Below are positions 32,890-45,752 of a stretch of DNA of 64,000 nt, piece by piece. The translations under genes were made by a program, and so were the position numbers. The notes beneath the pieces were generated by a model, which saw nothing but the letters and a program-made list of their open reading frames with translations, made no database searches and was not told the DNA's origin. How positions within the stretch are numbered: position 1 is the stretch's first letter; the number at the start of each line of letters is the position of its first letter. The stretch comes from Porodaedalea pini (taxonomy: Eukaryota > Basidiomycota > Agaricomycetes > Hymenochaetales > Hymenochaetaceae): the NCBI GenBank assembly GCA_002794775.1, contig NBAY01000077.1, forward strand, positions 1 to 64,000, written 5' to 3'.

Positions 32890-33225
32890 ACCATCCTCAC
32901 CATACACGAATTGAATCAGGTCACCCAGTGAGTTTCGGACAGTCCTGTCGTAGCAGACAGCCACATCTTTGAGTGCCTTTACAAGTCGACGTTGAGTGTA
33001 ACCAGTCTTGGCCATCTTGACAGCGCGCCTCGGGTTGAAGTCATCCTTTGTAAAGTGAGGTAGTGTGCGATGCCTGAAGCCAGACAGGATTCGCTTCCCT
33101 TCAACGGACTGCTGACCAACACAGATGGATGTCTGCGAAATGTTAATGAATGAACCCTTCGAACCCACGACAACCATCTCTTTGACATTGTTGTCATCCT
33201 TCAGGTTCTTCTCTGTGTATTGACC
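32890..33225 (-). pseudogene. RPB1: Second captured fragment of RPB1 (RNA polymerase II largest subunit)
   Basis: Reads [38 protein letters not shown], then [19 protein letters not shown] and [14 protein letters not shown], all RPB1 core residues, and aligns to 40784-41210. Relative to that copy, an in-frame 93-bp segment is missing (the part encoding the FVENSYLRG to EGLID stretch) at a GCG microhomology. It lacks the 1-bp deletion seen near 41063, so neither copy derives from the other in its present form. Ends are sharp: the fold-back element on one side, GTAAACTCAGTAATCGTAA on the other. Confidence 0.9.
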
Positions 33226-33244
33226 GTAAACTCAGTAATCGTAA
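33226..33244. repeat. 19-bp breakpoint motif, third copy
   Basis: GTAAACTCAGTAATCGTAA, identical to 1032-1050 and 45732-45750. Here it directly abuts the broken RPB1 fragment. Confidence 0.8.
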
Positions 33245-33627
33245 TGCAAAGGATATTGGTAAAATAGGAAAGAACAATTAAAATCCATCATTCATAAACT
33301 GGTAGACTTACACATGCAGTGTAGTTACAAGTTCAAGTTCTCTATAAATTACAACAACAGGACTCATACAGGTGTAGTACATTCCCAGGCTGGCTGGAAT
33401 CACATACATAATATTATCCGAACAAAGAATAATAGGAACAAAAAGCACACACTTAGAGGCCAATTTACGAACAAATGTTCCATCCAAGTGAAACACAAGT
33501 AAAAACTTGAGTACAGTTCAAGGAATGGAGGCAAGGAAACAGGGAATTGAAGGTGCCTAAGTCATATGAGCTAAAGCACCAGCAATGCAAAAGCCACATA
33601 CCAGACATCAGTCACAATAATGGATCG
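33245..33627. other. Non-coding spacer
   Basis: AT-rich sequence with no gene or repeat that I can support. It may hold the 3' end signals of the minus-strand gene at 33628-34736. Confidence 0.4.
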
Positions 33628-34736
33628 CTAAGCTGATGCTGTGCTGGTCGCGATCAATTTGTGATAGGTAAGCGGTGAAGTGTCTGGTGTCATATCTTCA
33701 TCTGTCGCATCTTCGTCCATCACGTCTTCGTCCACTGCATCTTCATCCATCGCGTTTTCGTCCATCGCATCTTCATCTATCGCACGTCCGTAATTACAAG
33801 CTTCGGCAAGATAACGAACGGGATAAGAAGGTTTGAGATCACGAATCCTCCTGACGAGAATGTCAAGCTTCTTCATCAATTCTACGGAGAGACCGGTACA
33901 CCATAAACCTTGCATCGCAATCACGTGCTCAACATGCGCCATGACCTTATCATCGCCCTGTTGTGCGTATTTACGAAATGGTGCAAAAATCAGCAACGAC
34001 AAGGTCTCCTGTGATATATCATCATTCGGGAAGACCTGATGGGCGTGCTCTAGGAGAGTGAAGCGATCCTCTGCATCTTTGGTCTCTAGGTTGCTTAACT
34101 TCAGGCCAAGGGCTACGTTTTCCACATCATTCGCCCACTTCTCCAACTGCTGACAGAAACGATTCGATAACGATCTCAACTCTAGCAACCCCATCTTGTG
34201 TTTTGATTCTTCATCGCATTCCAAGAGTTCCCAAAGCTTCCACGTGAGTTCCCTGGGACTGATGTCTCCGTGGGAATCTTTCACCTCATCAATGTTGTAA
34301 TCGTGATTTGTCTCTGCATGGAGACTCGTAAGCATCTGGCGGCTCTGAGATGAACGAGATGTCACAAAACAGTGGACCGCTTCATAGATAGTATGCAATG
34401 CCTGCTTGATTTCTGTCAGCTTTAGCTCCATTGCGCTACCTCGAAATACCTGGGAATTGATATATATGAAACCCGTTCTTATGTTGAGAAAAAAGAAACA
34501 ACACCTACAGTATTTAAATAGGCCTCAAATCCGTTCGCCATAGCCACCTGATCACGAAGATTCTCCTCCTCTTGAGTTACTTGATGCAAATCAAGTATGT
34601 ATTGTTGGGTTTGAATTTCCACAACGTCCCTTAAGCGTCCCAGGGTGTCCGAAAGAGCTCCGTCTCGGTGAGCGTCCTTTTCCTTTGCTTCTTGATGTGC
34701 TGCCACTCCACCTTCAGATTCAATAGACGTTCCCAT
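33628..34736 (-). CDS. Uncharacterised acidic-tailed protein, two exons, intact
   Basis: Exon 34736-34509 (76 codons, MGTSIESEGGVAAHQ) and exon 34449-33628 join across an intron with GTAGGT donor and TTCCCAG acceptor, phase 0, giving 349 aa with no stop. The N-terminal third is Gln/Glu-rich (EIQTQQYILDLHQVTQEEENL) and probably coiled coil. The middle is helical and Leu-rich. The C-terminus has a degenerate repeat of A-x-DED-AMDE type (residues about 305-330), strongly acidic. No domain recognised. One of the few undamaged genes here, in tandem with the gene at 35207-36456. Confidence 0.6.
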
Positions 34737-35206
34737 ATAGTGGTCTGATCATCCATGTCAGAGTGTGGGCACTATAAAGCAGAGCTGAGCAACATCACCT
34801 GCTCAATGGGCAGTGGCCAGTCTGGCAAGGTCCAGATGAAGCGCACTCATCACACCTGGCACTAGATCACGCTGGTCAGCAACAAAACGAATAAACAGCA
34901 GTTCAGTCACTGCTTACACTTGTGTGGCAAAATTGGTGTAGAGGGTGTAACATCAGACGACATTGGTGATGTGGAGATGATATAGTTGGGAGACAAAGGC
35001 ACCTCACATGAACCCCATTTCTCCTTGGGGCTTTATATGCCTGGTTAGATACATTTTCTTTCATTCATCTGACTAATTAATCCCACAGTGCCGAACCTAC
35101 TGGTCAGGGTCGGCAAACTTAGCGCAGAGTACAGGAGCACAGGAACGATACACAAATGATACAAAGGTTATTTTCTAATTATCCATCGCCTGGCTGCTAC
35201 CCTTAT
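34737..35206. other. Intergenic region between two tandem genes
   Basis: No reading frame or repeat of note. It would contain the promoter of the 34736 gene and the 3' region of the 35207 gene, both on the minus strand. Confidence 0.4.
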
Positions 35207-36456
35207 CTATGTGCCTTCGCTTCCACTCTGTGACGTGCTTGCAATAGGCCGTTTTGAAGAGCCAGGAGGTGACTCATCAGAAAGACAGCGCTTTTGGGGC
35301 GATCCCTGCTGGGATGAACTGGGTGCAGAAGGTGCAGTCTGTAGAGAAATCGGCACTACCTCAGGAGTCATGAATTTTGGTGAAACCAATGCAGATACGT
35401 TCCCCTTCTTCTTCTTCTGACCCTTTATACGCTGCCTGTCAAGTTTCGTGACGTCAAAATAGTCTTCTTGGTCGTTTTCTGTATTCGTGTACCAATCCTC
35501 AAAGTGTTTGGCCATATCCTGGAGACTAATTTTGTGTGCTTCGGTTATGGTTATGCTGCTTGTAACATAAACCATTCCTGCTGTAACATCTTTGTAACTC
35601 TTTGGATGAGCAGCTTTATTCCCGACATCTCAGATGGTGTTCTTCGAGATCATCACAAAATTTGCCAGTATCGATGCACTCTGTTCCCCTTTCGGGAAAA
35701 CTGTGAGGAACCGGTTTAGGGCAGTCTGCTGCACCTCCCATACAGAACGGTTAGCTGGATCGACCTTCTTTCCCTCATTCTGCTGTTGGTCCATTTCATT
35801 CAGTAGGCTGGTAACGGTGATCCAAGCTTCAGTTGCCTCTTTTAGGAACTCCATCATTACTTCCATCAGCGACGGGTCATCGCCTTCGGTGACTTTACCG
35901 AGTGCAACAAGCAAGGTGGCCACGCGATTGGCCAAGGTTGATAGCACCACCTCCCCATGGTGGTTGATGGATTCCTTGATAAGCAGGAGGCGTTCATCAC
36001 TATCCTTTGTTACTAGGGGTTCTTTGTCGTAGGTTTTTTCTATGGCGACAGCACAGGCTGCCTCGTACGTCATCCTCCGACATTTGTCGAGTACGGATCG
36101 ACAACCGATCTGATACCTTTTTGTGAGGTCCTAGGAAGAGATAGGTAATGATAAATCACTGCAATTATTCAAAAATATATAACCGGGCTGGGACTCACAT
36201 CATTAACAAGGTCATAAAGTTTGTGGACCTGGTCGTCAAGGGATTTGCTGATGCTCGATATATTTGCAGACTGATTGAGCAGCAATTTCCGATCCGATTG
36301 TATGTTGACCAGCACATGATGAAGGTGCTGGACCACATCAAGGAACTTTGTAGAAAAATCTACCACGCCTTCATCCTGCAACCTATTCTTGTAGTTTATT
36401 GCCGCCCAGACAAGCTCGTTGTAGTTCGCCACCCACTGCGGTGACGTCTCTGCCAT
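35207..36456 (-). CDS. Uncharacterised helical protein, two exons, one in-frame TGA
   Basis: Exon 36456-36199 (MAETSPQWVANYNELVW) and exon 36130-35207 join across a GTGAGT...TTCCTAG intron to about 393 codons. TGA at 35632-35630 (ISKNTI*DVGNK) breaks the frame and would be Arg if CGA. Alternatively the protein stops there at about 252 aa. Residues before the stop are mainly helical with Leu/Val spacing. The tail (KGQKKKKGN, then Ser/Pro-rich SAPSSSQQGSP and SKRPI) looks disordered and nuclear-targeting. No family recognised. Confidence 0.5.
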
Positions 36457-36940
36457 AAAGCTAGTTCAACATTTAGTGCAATAGATAACATTTTTTGCTT
36501 ACCATCAAAATTGTGGAGGGCGAGCCTAGTATACACTGACAAAATGAGTCAATTATTGGTGTCAAATGCACAAGCCACTTACAAGCCGAGTCCTCAACCA
36601 TGTGTCCTGACATTGTGGCAGTTGAAGATGAACGACGATGGACACCTATTGATCTTCTCATGGGCACGAGAAGACAGCTCACTAAGCTGAACTCTATGTA
36701 TGTACAAATTAGGAAATTCATAATTGACTCCTGCTGTGCCTCCACCTGATCCATGGTAGGGTCTCGACCCGTCATGTACACACTGGGGAGCTGTCAGTGA
36801 TGACTCATGGTGATTTCTTCCTCCAGAAGCATTTTCTACTTGCATGGTTTGGAGGACAATGATATTCGCATCTGCTTGCACTTGTCTAGTACCAACATCA
36901 GGAAAACAGCAAAAACCCATAGTTGGCTATAGTGGTATAT
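36457..36940 (-). other. Possible upstream exon region, unsupported
   Basis: Overlapping open stretches exist on the minus strand (36781-36473, 36920-36594), but no splice model joined them convincingly to the gene at 36456. No function suggested. Confidence 0.25.
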
Positions 36941-36965
36941 AGTTATATAGCAGGGTATAGCATGC

Positions 36966-37150
36966 CATAGTCATGTAAAGTTGCATAGCACATAGTGATA
37001 GAGTACTATAAAGTACATATAGTTTTATATAGCTCATAGCCTCTCATAGTCATGTAAAGTTGTATAGCACATAGTGATAGAGCACTGTATAGTATATATA
37101 GCTTTATATAGCTCATAGCCTCTCATAGTCACATAAAGCTGCATAGTGTA
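36966..37150. repeat. 79-bp AT-rich tandem repeat, about 2.3 units
   Basis: Units start at 36966, 37045 and 37124 with CATAGTCA(T/C), a spacing of exactly 79 bp. Each contains CATAGTGATAGAG and TTTATATAGCTCATAGCCTCT. Similar TATAG-rich motifs extend to about 37230. Such arrays occur near ends of fungal DNA transposons, but I see no termini. Confidence 0.75.
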
Positions 37151-37461
37151 GAGCTATGTAGAGACCATAGACCCTCATAGTTCTATAAAGTTACATATTA
37201 TTTAGCAGTTTAGTATCCATAGTCACATATATATCAGAGTAGCACCCATCTAATTGTTACGCTTGCAGCGAATGTCGGGGTGTTGCGTAACAGTACTCTG
37301 CCAGCAGCCAACTTTGTCCGTAAATGCTAGATTGGTCGAACGTTCTAATCTGCACTTTGTATTGAACATCAATTATACAGCATCATGTACTGCATCATTT
37401 TTTTAATCCCGAGGTGACTGAGATGGCATGTAGAACTACTAAAATGAGTGAAAACATCAAT

Positions 37462-38400
37462 TCATGTGGCATCCCCGGCCGCTGCCCTTGCTCTCTTTTT
37501 CTTCTTTTTCTTGTTCTCTAACTCCCCGCCTTCTAATCCCTTTTTTGTCGCTCTTGAACTATCATCACCCAAGGCACTAAAGGGCCGCTTCGCTCCGTTA
37601 CTCTGAAGCGTCTTCCGAGGCTCCATATCAGAATTTTCTGGCATCACTGCCAAAGCCGTACTCAATAAAACATTTGCTTCCTGCAGGACGTTCCCGTTTC
37701 CGTTGCTTTGTGATCGTGTGTCGTCCTTAGCGGGTGGTCCAACGACCGCAGATGAAACTTCGGTTTCCTTCAGAGCTACTGCAGAAGGCTGACTGAGCGG
37801 CATTATGAGAGTCGGTTCTGACAGAATAGCTCTGTACGTTTTGCGAGGTTCTGTGGAGGATAGATGAGTATCATCGGAGGGAACAGTCAGGTCTGACGCG
37901 ACTCACGAGCACGTAAGAGTAATGCTTTTGGCGTCGTCGTTGCTGCATCATGTACAAGATTTTGTGCAAGTCCAAGAAGCGCGACCCTGGAGCCGCACTT
38001 TGTCAAATCACATAAAATGAATAAAAACAACACACGCACAAGTTTCCGACATCCCGGGGCGCACGGAGATACTGGTCGGTATCCACGCCTCCACTCACAA
38101 TCAGGCCCTTGCCCTTGCCCTTGGTGACGCGAGTGAGCTCGCGCGCAGCAGCACACCAGTTCCTCCGGTTGTTATCTCCTTGCAAAGCGCCGGTGTAATT
38201 TATCTCGAACACGGCGACATTCTTGATGGCAGTGCGGGCCAGCGTGTGTTTCAGACGAAAGGGGAGCCGAGGAGCACTGAGGGGAAGGGATATGATGCGG
38301 ACAGTTAGAGGAGAAGGCTGCGTGTGAGTAAGGCAGGCATTTTGCGAGGCAAGTTTGGCTAGTTGGGTGAAGCGCGAGAATGTCGTATGACGAGAGCAGC
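37462..38400 (-). pseudogene. RPP1: 3' half of RPP1 (RNase P/MRP p30 subunit), captured
   Basis: Minus-strand reading gives CLTHTQPSPLTVRIISLPL, KHTLARTAIKNVAVFEINYT, CAAARELTRVTKGKG, LRAPRDVGN, then across an intron (donor GTGCGT at about 38047, acceptor CCAG at about 37989) VALLGLAQNLVHDA and LLLRA. A second intron (GTGAGTCG...CCACAG) leads to RKTYRAILSEPTLIMPL and a Lys-rich tail (ENKKKKKKRARAA), stop 37464-37462. These are the C-terminal features of the RNase P/MRP protein that processes tRNA and rRNA precursors in the nucleolus. The first ~100 residues are missing; sequence upstream is PRP8. Remarkably, the fragment itself is open and keeps its native stop. Confidence 0.85.
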
Positions 38401-40027
38401 GACGCGTTACCAGTTCGCTTCCTTCCTCTTCATTGAATATTCCGACCAAACACGAGCCGATTCTAAAAACTCCGCTTCCCAAGGTTGAAGATATCGATAC
38501 AAGTTGGGAATGAGCTGCTCATCCTCATGGGTCATACCAGCGTGGAAGTGAGTTACTGTATTTGAAGGCATGAGTTACAGTTATCGTCAGAAATGCTTCA
38601 GTAAGGAGATATACACACCTCCCACATCGGTCTGCTTGGACCATCGGAGATCGCTCTGAGAAATAAGCACATGACCCATAGACAACATTCCAAGACCACC
38701 GAGTTCCTATACGACAACAGTTCAGCGAGACGTGATATACAAAAGAGTTGCGATGTTTACTTTGGGGGTGTAGAAGACGACCGGAGGGAAACACGAAGGC
38801 ATCTTACTGTTCAAGCCAATCTTGACACGAGTCTGAATTTTGTTCTCAGCCTTCACCAAAGCATCAAGCAACTCGTTTGTGTAGATGACAGCCTCCTGAT
38901 AATAAGTCATCAGACCAATGATCGCAGTGTTCCATTTGTTGACAATCTCGGAAAAGGTGGTAGAGCCTGAGCTCATGCGGACCTGGCGTATACGATTGTT
39001 AAACTGTTGAACACCTATGAAATTCCTCAGCATTACATATTCCATGGCAGCTTTAAAACTCTTACCTTCGTCGGAGACGCAGAAAAAGGCTTGTGCATTA
39101 CGCTCCTTCGACTGCTCGTTGGTCAAATTCCACACCCCGTCCTTGAGCGAGAACTGCTCTCCACTCATCGTCCGAATCTTCGGCAGAACGCGCACCTCGA
39201 AGCCGCTCATCGAGAAGAGTAGCTGAGGGTTGTTTTTGGAGTAGACACTAACAAACGTATCTTCCCATTCAATCGTCGTCAAAGAACGAGGCAGGCTCTG
39301 CTTCACCTTCCAGAACACATCTCGACCTAGATTGATGTCGTGCTTAATCAGGCGCATACGGCAATCCTGCGGCTAACATCTCCTGTTGTTATACCCAATA
39401 ACGTTGTTGTTTGTCGGATCCAGATTCGCGCTGAGGTAACGTTGTATAAGGTCGCGTGATTCCTCGGCGGTAAAGCGGAATAAAATATGCAAACGATCAA
39501 CATAACGAGAATAAAGACGGACTGGATGGCGAGTCTCGGTCGCAGAATCACGTTACTGCAGGAGATTGTTGGGCAGTTGTGGGGGAGCCGCCATTTCACT
39601 TGCGCGTTGCAAGCCGAGGATGAGAAGATCGAGGACAAGACCATAGTATTGGAAGACAAAGGCAGAGAACTGCAGACCGCGGATCATCACGTATGTGTTC
39701 GTATGTGCCATATCTTTGTAGGTGAGAACACAGTTATTCTTCGCTGTGATATAGTCCACAAGATTATGATCGAGAATACGACGAAGCAGACGGCTGAGAA
39801 GGGTGAGTTCAATCTTTTCGTAGACTTTCGAAAGTACGGTCTCCATCGTCACTACGCATTCGCCCTCGCTCGTCACCCAGATGTCCGTCAAGTTATTGAT
39901 ACCCTGGCAACAGTTGTACACCAGAAGGGGAGGAGGTTCAGTGTCCGCGCCTGTCAGCCTCAAAGAATAAGAACTGGTCAAGATATGTGTCTGTAATCTT
40001 CTCAACGGGTTCGATGTCGTAGCAAAG
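38401..40027 (-). pseudogene. PRP8: Internal fragment of PRP8 (spliceosomal U5 core protein), captured
   Basis: Reads [16 protein letters not shown], then [98 protein letters not shown] and [13 protein letters not shown], in the order found in PRP8, the U5 snRNP protein at the spliceosome active site. A deletion after FFEADRR shifts the frame (39950 region). TAA follows NNLLQ (39553 region) and TAG follows NNRRC (39380 region). At least one intron is retained near 38660-38730. Both ends of the gene are missing: the upstream neighbour is RPB1 and the downstream neighbour RPP1, all in one orientation. Confidence 0.93.
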
Positions 40028-42126
<2,099 letters not shown>

Positions 42127-45063
42127 CCTCGCCGGAGAAGACTTCTTCTCATCAACTGCAGGGGACTTCTTCGTTGCTGTCTTCTTCCCTTCAGCTGCTG
42201 CTACAGATTCAGTTGATCGAATTAAATTCGCCGACGGTAACTTTTAAATGACGGACGTCTTGTTCGCTGTTGTTTTCTTAGATACTGTAGTAATGGACGA
42301 CACCTTCCACGTGCGTGATGCCGCGTTTACCGTACTAATTGGCGCCGCACTCGTTTCAGAGACGCGACGCGGCCGTCCTTTCGGTAGCGCAGGCGCAGGC
42401 GTTTTAGGAGATCTTGAGGTTCCAGTGCTGCGGATCGAGGTCGTTGACGTGGTCGAGACTTTCCTCGACCAAGTAACAGAGTCCCGCGGAGTCATATTCT
42501 CGCGAGGCGTCTTGAACGTAGACTCACGTGTTGAAGCCCCGCTCCTGCTGCTGGACATTGACACATTTGAGAGCGAGGATGTCGGTCGCGAGGGCGGATG
42601 AGGTGGACGGAGAGTACCTTGCTGGCCTGCAGTGGCGGCATTTCTGCGGATAGTCGATGCATGTGAACGAGTAGATGAAACAGAGGCGGCGACAGATTTT
42701 GGTCTTTGCACGGAGACGACATTTGGGAGTTTTACACTCGTAACACTCACGGCGTCACCTGCGTCTTTCCCAGTTGTGTGTGGAGAGCGAGAAGCTACAC
42801 CGGGCCATCGAGAAACCACGGAAGATGATGCGGTAGAGTGCGCAAGGGACGAGGTCGAGCCCTTTAGTCGCGGGCCTTCTTGTTCGTCACCCTCTCCATC
42901 CACGTCCATACCTGAAGTGTACGAGAGTGCACTCTGCGCCCCATGGACGCTTGGACTCGTACTACGCGGGGTGGACGGCGCAAACTTCGAGTCTGGCCGG
43001 CTTACGCTCACGCTCCGTCACAGTCGTAAGACACGATGACGTTCGGCTGGTCGTCGACGCAACGCTGCGCGCTATGCTTCGGACAGATGCGCTAGACGAG
43101 GTGACAGCTGCATTCCCGCGAGCAAGGTTCTTGTTCAGCACGCTCGTACGAAGAGAATGTGACGTGCTCATGCTATCGCGCTCAGTGGTGTCTTCGACCC
43201 TGCTGAGAGTAGGGCGAAAGTCTGCTCGCATAAGCGGCCCACGCACCGTGTTGGAGTTGCTCGTCGTTGGCGTTAGAAATTGATCTCTGTAGATCGTTAT
43301 TAGCAAAGTCCTTTTCCTTGAGAAGCTCGGACATACCATCGCTGGTCTCCTTGATCGCCCAACTTTCCAGTGCATCGAAGCCACCCTCGTTCCGGATACC
43401 GACCCAGCGCCTTCGAAGCAGATTCATACGAGTCTGTTCAACTTGCATACGGATGTGGGAAATGCTTGATAAGAGGGTCTCCCTTGGTTCCGTAGGGTGC
43501 TGACGGAGAAGAATTGCGGAAACGAGAGTCTGCGAAGGAATGAGCACAACAATAAACCCGATTATATTTTAATACTCACCTGATAGAGCATGCCAGCATT
43601 CGACTCCGCCATACCCCTCCGCACAGCCTCCATAACCCACTCAACGCGCTCCCCATCCTCAAACCGTCCTAGCGCATCATTCTCCATAATCTCAACCCAC
43701 TCGCGCGCTCATTGAAACACTTCTTCGCCTCGTTGCAAAGCAGCGCATCCACAAACCCCCTTGCTCTCATAACCATTTCTCTCACACCCTCTACCCAGGC
43801 TTCGCGCACAGAGTTGAGCTTCGCTAAAGCCGCATGCCCAGCGAAGAGCAAAGGAAACGCATGCTGAGGGAGGACACACTTCTTCAGGCCGGTCATCAAC
43901 CCGTCTTTCGTCTTCTGCGGGAGTGCAGCGAAGTCCGGCGAGCACCAGCCCTCTCCGAAAAGACAAACAAGGGCGCGCTGCGCGCCGTGCTCAAGGTATG
44001 TGTTCTGCACGTCTGGACGCACGGAAAACACGAGCATACGCGGTGCGCGACGTGCACACTGGCGGTAGCGACACCCACCTGTGCCCCAGCGACCTCCAGT
44101 GATACGTTCATACTCAGAAATTTCGAGGAAAGCATGGAAGAGCCCATGGAGCATCTCCTGCACGAGGCGTGCCTGCACATTGTCATGGAGCGTTTGTGAT
44201 TGAAGATAGTTCGCGGAGCACAGAATAGCGAAGGTGGTGTCCAAGCCATATGAATGGTTGCTGAAGCTGAGCGTGCCGGTGTATGAGCATCCTAAGGTAA
44301 ACTGCAGTGCTGGAGGAGTGAAGGGAGGCCAGGGAAGGCGAAGGGTCGTGAGCTCGCCGGGGGGAGGGGTATTCTTGAGACCATAGGTGATGAGCTGATC
44401 GTAGAAATACGGCGCACGCGTAACAAGAACGAATCGATGCGAGCAGAAGACGGCGGTCGTCTCTTCTTCATTGGAAGGAGCACCTATTGTTGGCATATCG
44501 CTGTGTAATTCAATGCGAGCATCAGAATACAGACGAGACCTCCACATGAAGACAAGGTCCTTCCGAAGCTTGTCGACGCGCGCCTCTTCCACATCGGCGT
44601 CGCCTTCCGGGCCCTTCTCGGTCGCATTGAACAAAAACTCAAGTGCATCCCCAAATCCCTTTCCTGTTTAGAGCTACTCGAGCTCATTGGCGAATAACGC
44701 GGGATTATGGTTGAGAGATATGCGCGTGAGGGAGCCGATTACAGAGAGCGCAGAGGAGATAGGCCGGAACTGGGAAGTGAAGTGGAGCGCATGGAAGCCG
44801 GGTAGGGGAACTCAACGCCAAGGTTGAAAGAGAGTGCAGATGTCGTCGGCATTGGAAGAGACGGTGTCGGAGAAGCAGCGAAAGGAAGTAGGGACGCGAT
44901 AGGTGCTGGGCGGAATGAGAAATAGCGTGCTCGGAAACTTGGTGGTGCACGAGCATAAATGATAGCTAGTGTCTGTTAGTCTCAAGGACAGGTGATAGGT
45001 TCTGCGCTTGTGCTCACCTTTATGTCCCCAAACCTCCGAGTCCGCGTTGCTGCCTTCGTCCAT
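42127..45063 (-). pseudogene. BTB/POZ-domain protein gene fused at its 3' end to RPB1
   Basis: Starts MDEGSNADSEVWGHK at 45063, with a first intron beginning GTGAGCACAAG. The main open stretch 44634-43669 contains a BTB-like domain (FMWRSRLYSDARIELHSD, FCSHRFVLVTRAPYFYDQLI, TLGCSYTGTLSF). Continuation pieces at 43547-43182 and 43011-42244 contain RRRWVGIRNEGGFDALESW and a long Ser/Thr-rich, basic tail. A TAA at 42246-42244 interrupts the Lys-rich end. The frame then continues (KKTATKKSPAVDEKKSSPAR) straight into RPB1 sequence at 42126. Other stops and frame changes exist between 44634 and 44956. BTB domains mediate dimerisation or cullin binding; the specific role is unknown. A second copy lies at 1-506. 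Confidence 0.75.
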
Positions 45064-45321
45064 CGCGTCCTCATCCAGTAGATCCCAGATGACGTCTGGG
45101 AAGCTATCTATCGTGCGATGAAAGAGCGATTGGAGGTCCTCTTGCCATGATGTCGTCGACCTCTTCGTTGCCTCGAGCAGTGCGTGTGGGCAGGCAGGCA
45201 GCTATGACGAGACGGCTACCATGAGAAGCAGTGATGTAGTGTGATTTTAAAAAAAGCAGAGCAAGCCCGAGAGAAAAGTGAAGGAGACAAATCAGAGTGT
45301 GCCTCCTGCTGAGGATCACAT
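45064..45321. other. Upstream region of BTB gene copy
   Basis: Not shared with the copy at 507-640. No gene recognised. It may hold the original BTB promoter. Confidence 0.35.
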
Positions 45322-45752
45322 GAGGGAGTGAAGCGAGTGTCTTTGCTGCAGCGAAACAGACTCGTCGACGACATGCCTCCCGCTGGTTGGAGATCACATG
45401 TTGGCACTGTCGTCAACTTTGCTTTCAACCGATTTTTAATTCAACCGGGCCACTTTATTTTACAAAAAATACATAGGCAGATAGATAATTGTCTGAAGTT
45501 TTTTTACATGGTTCAAGCTTGAGATTTGGATGGTTGCATAAAATTAAATATGTCAATGAAGAAAGTGAGCACTGTACAGCCACAAAAGCTGTGAGTCGGT
45601 CCATAGCCACCGCTCAATTTAGCAGAAAAGGGGTCCAAAATTAACATATATGGTATGCCATCAGCTTATAAAAGCTGACAAAAACCCAAATCGGGCTCCC
45701 TAACTTTGCCCACAACAAAAGACGATACTTCGTAAACTCAGTAATCGTAACA
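45322..45752. repeat. Duplicated non-coding block, copy 2 (partner 641-1052)
   Basis: Aligns to 641-1052 and ends at the same GTAAACTCAGTAATCGTAAC. It contains an extra segment of about 25 bp near 45350. The chromovirus 3 fragment starts immediately after. Confidence 0.7.

Noticed and set aside
37256..37290. Hairpin GTTACGC...GCGTAAC considered as a Helitron 3' end for the chimeric block
   Set aside because: No CTRR follows at the expected distance on either strand, and no TC start was found near 45750. Capture by a Helitron stays a hypothesis.
42244..43011. Ser/Thr-rich open frame as an independent gene
   Set aside because: Continuous in orientation and position with the BTB gene and best read as its C-terminal tail.
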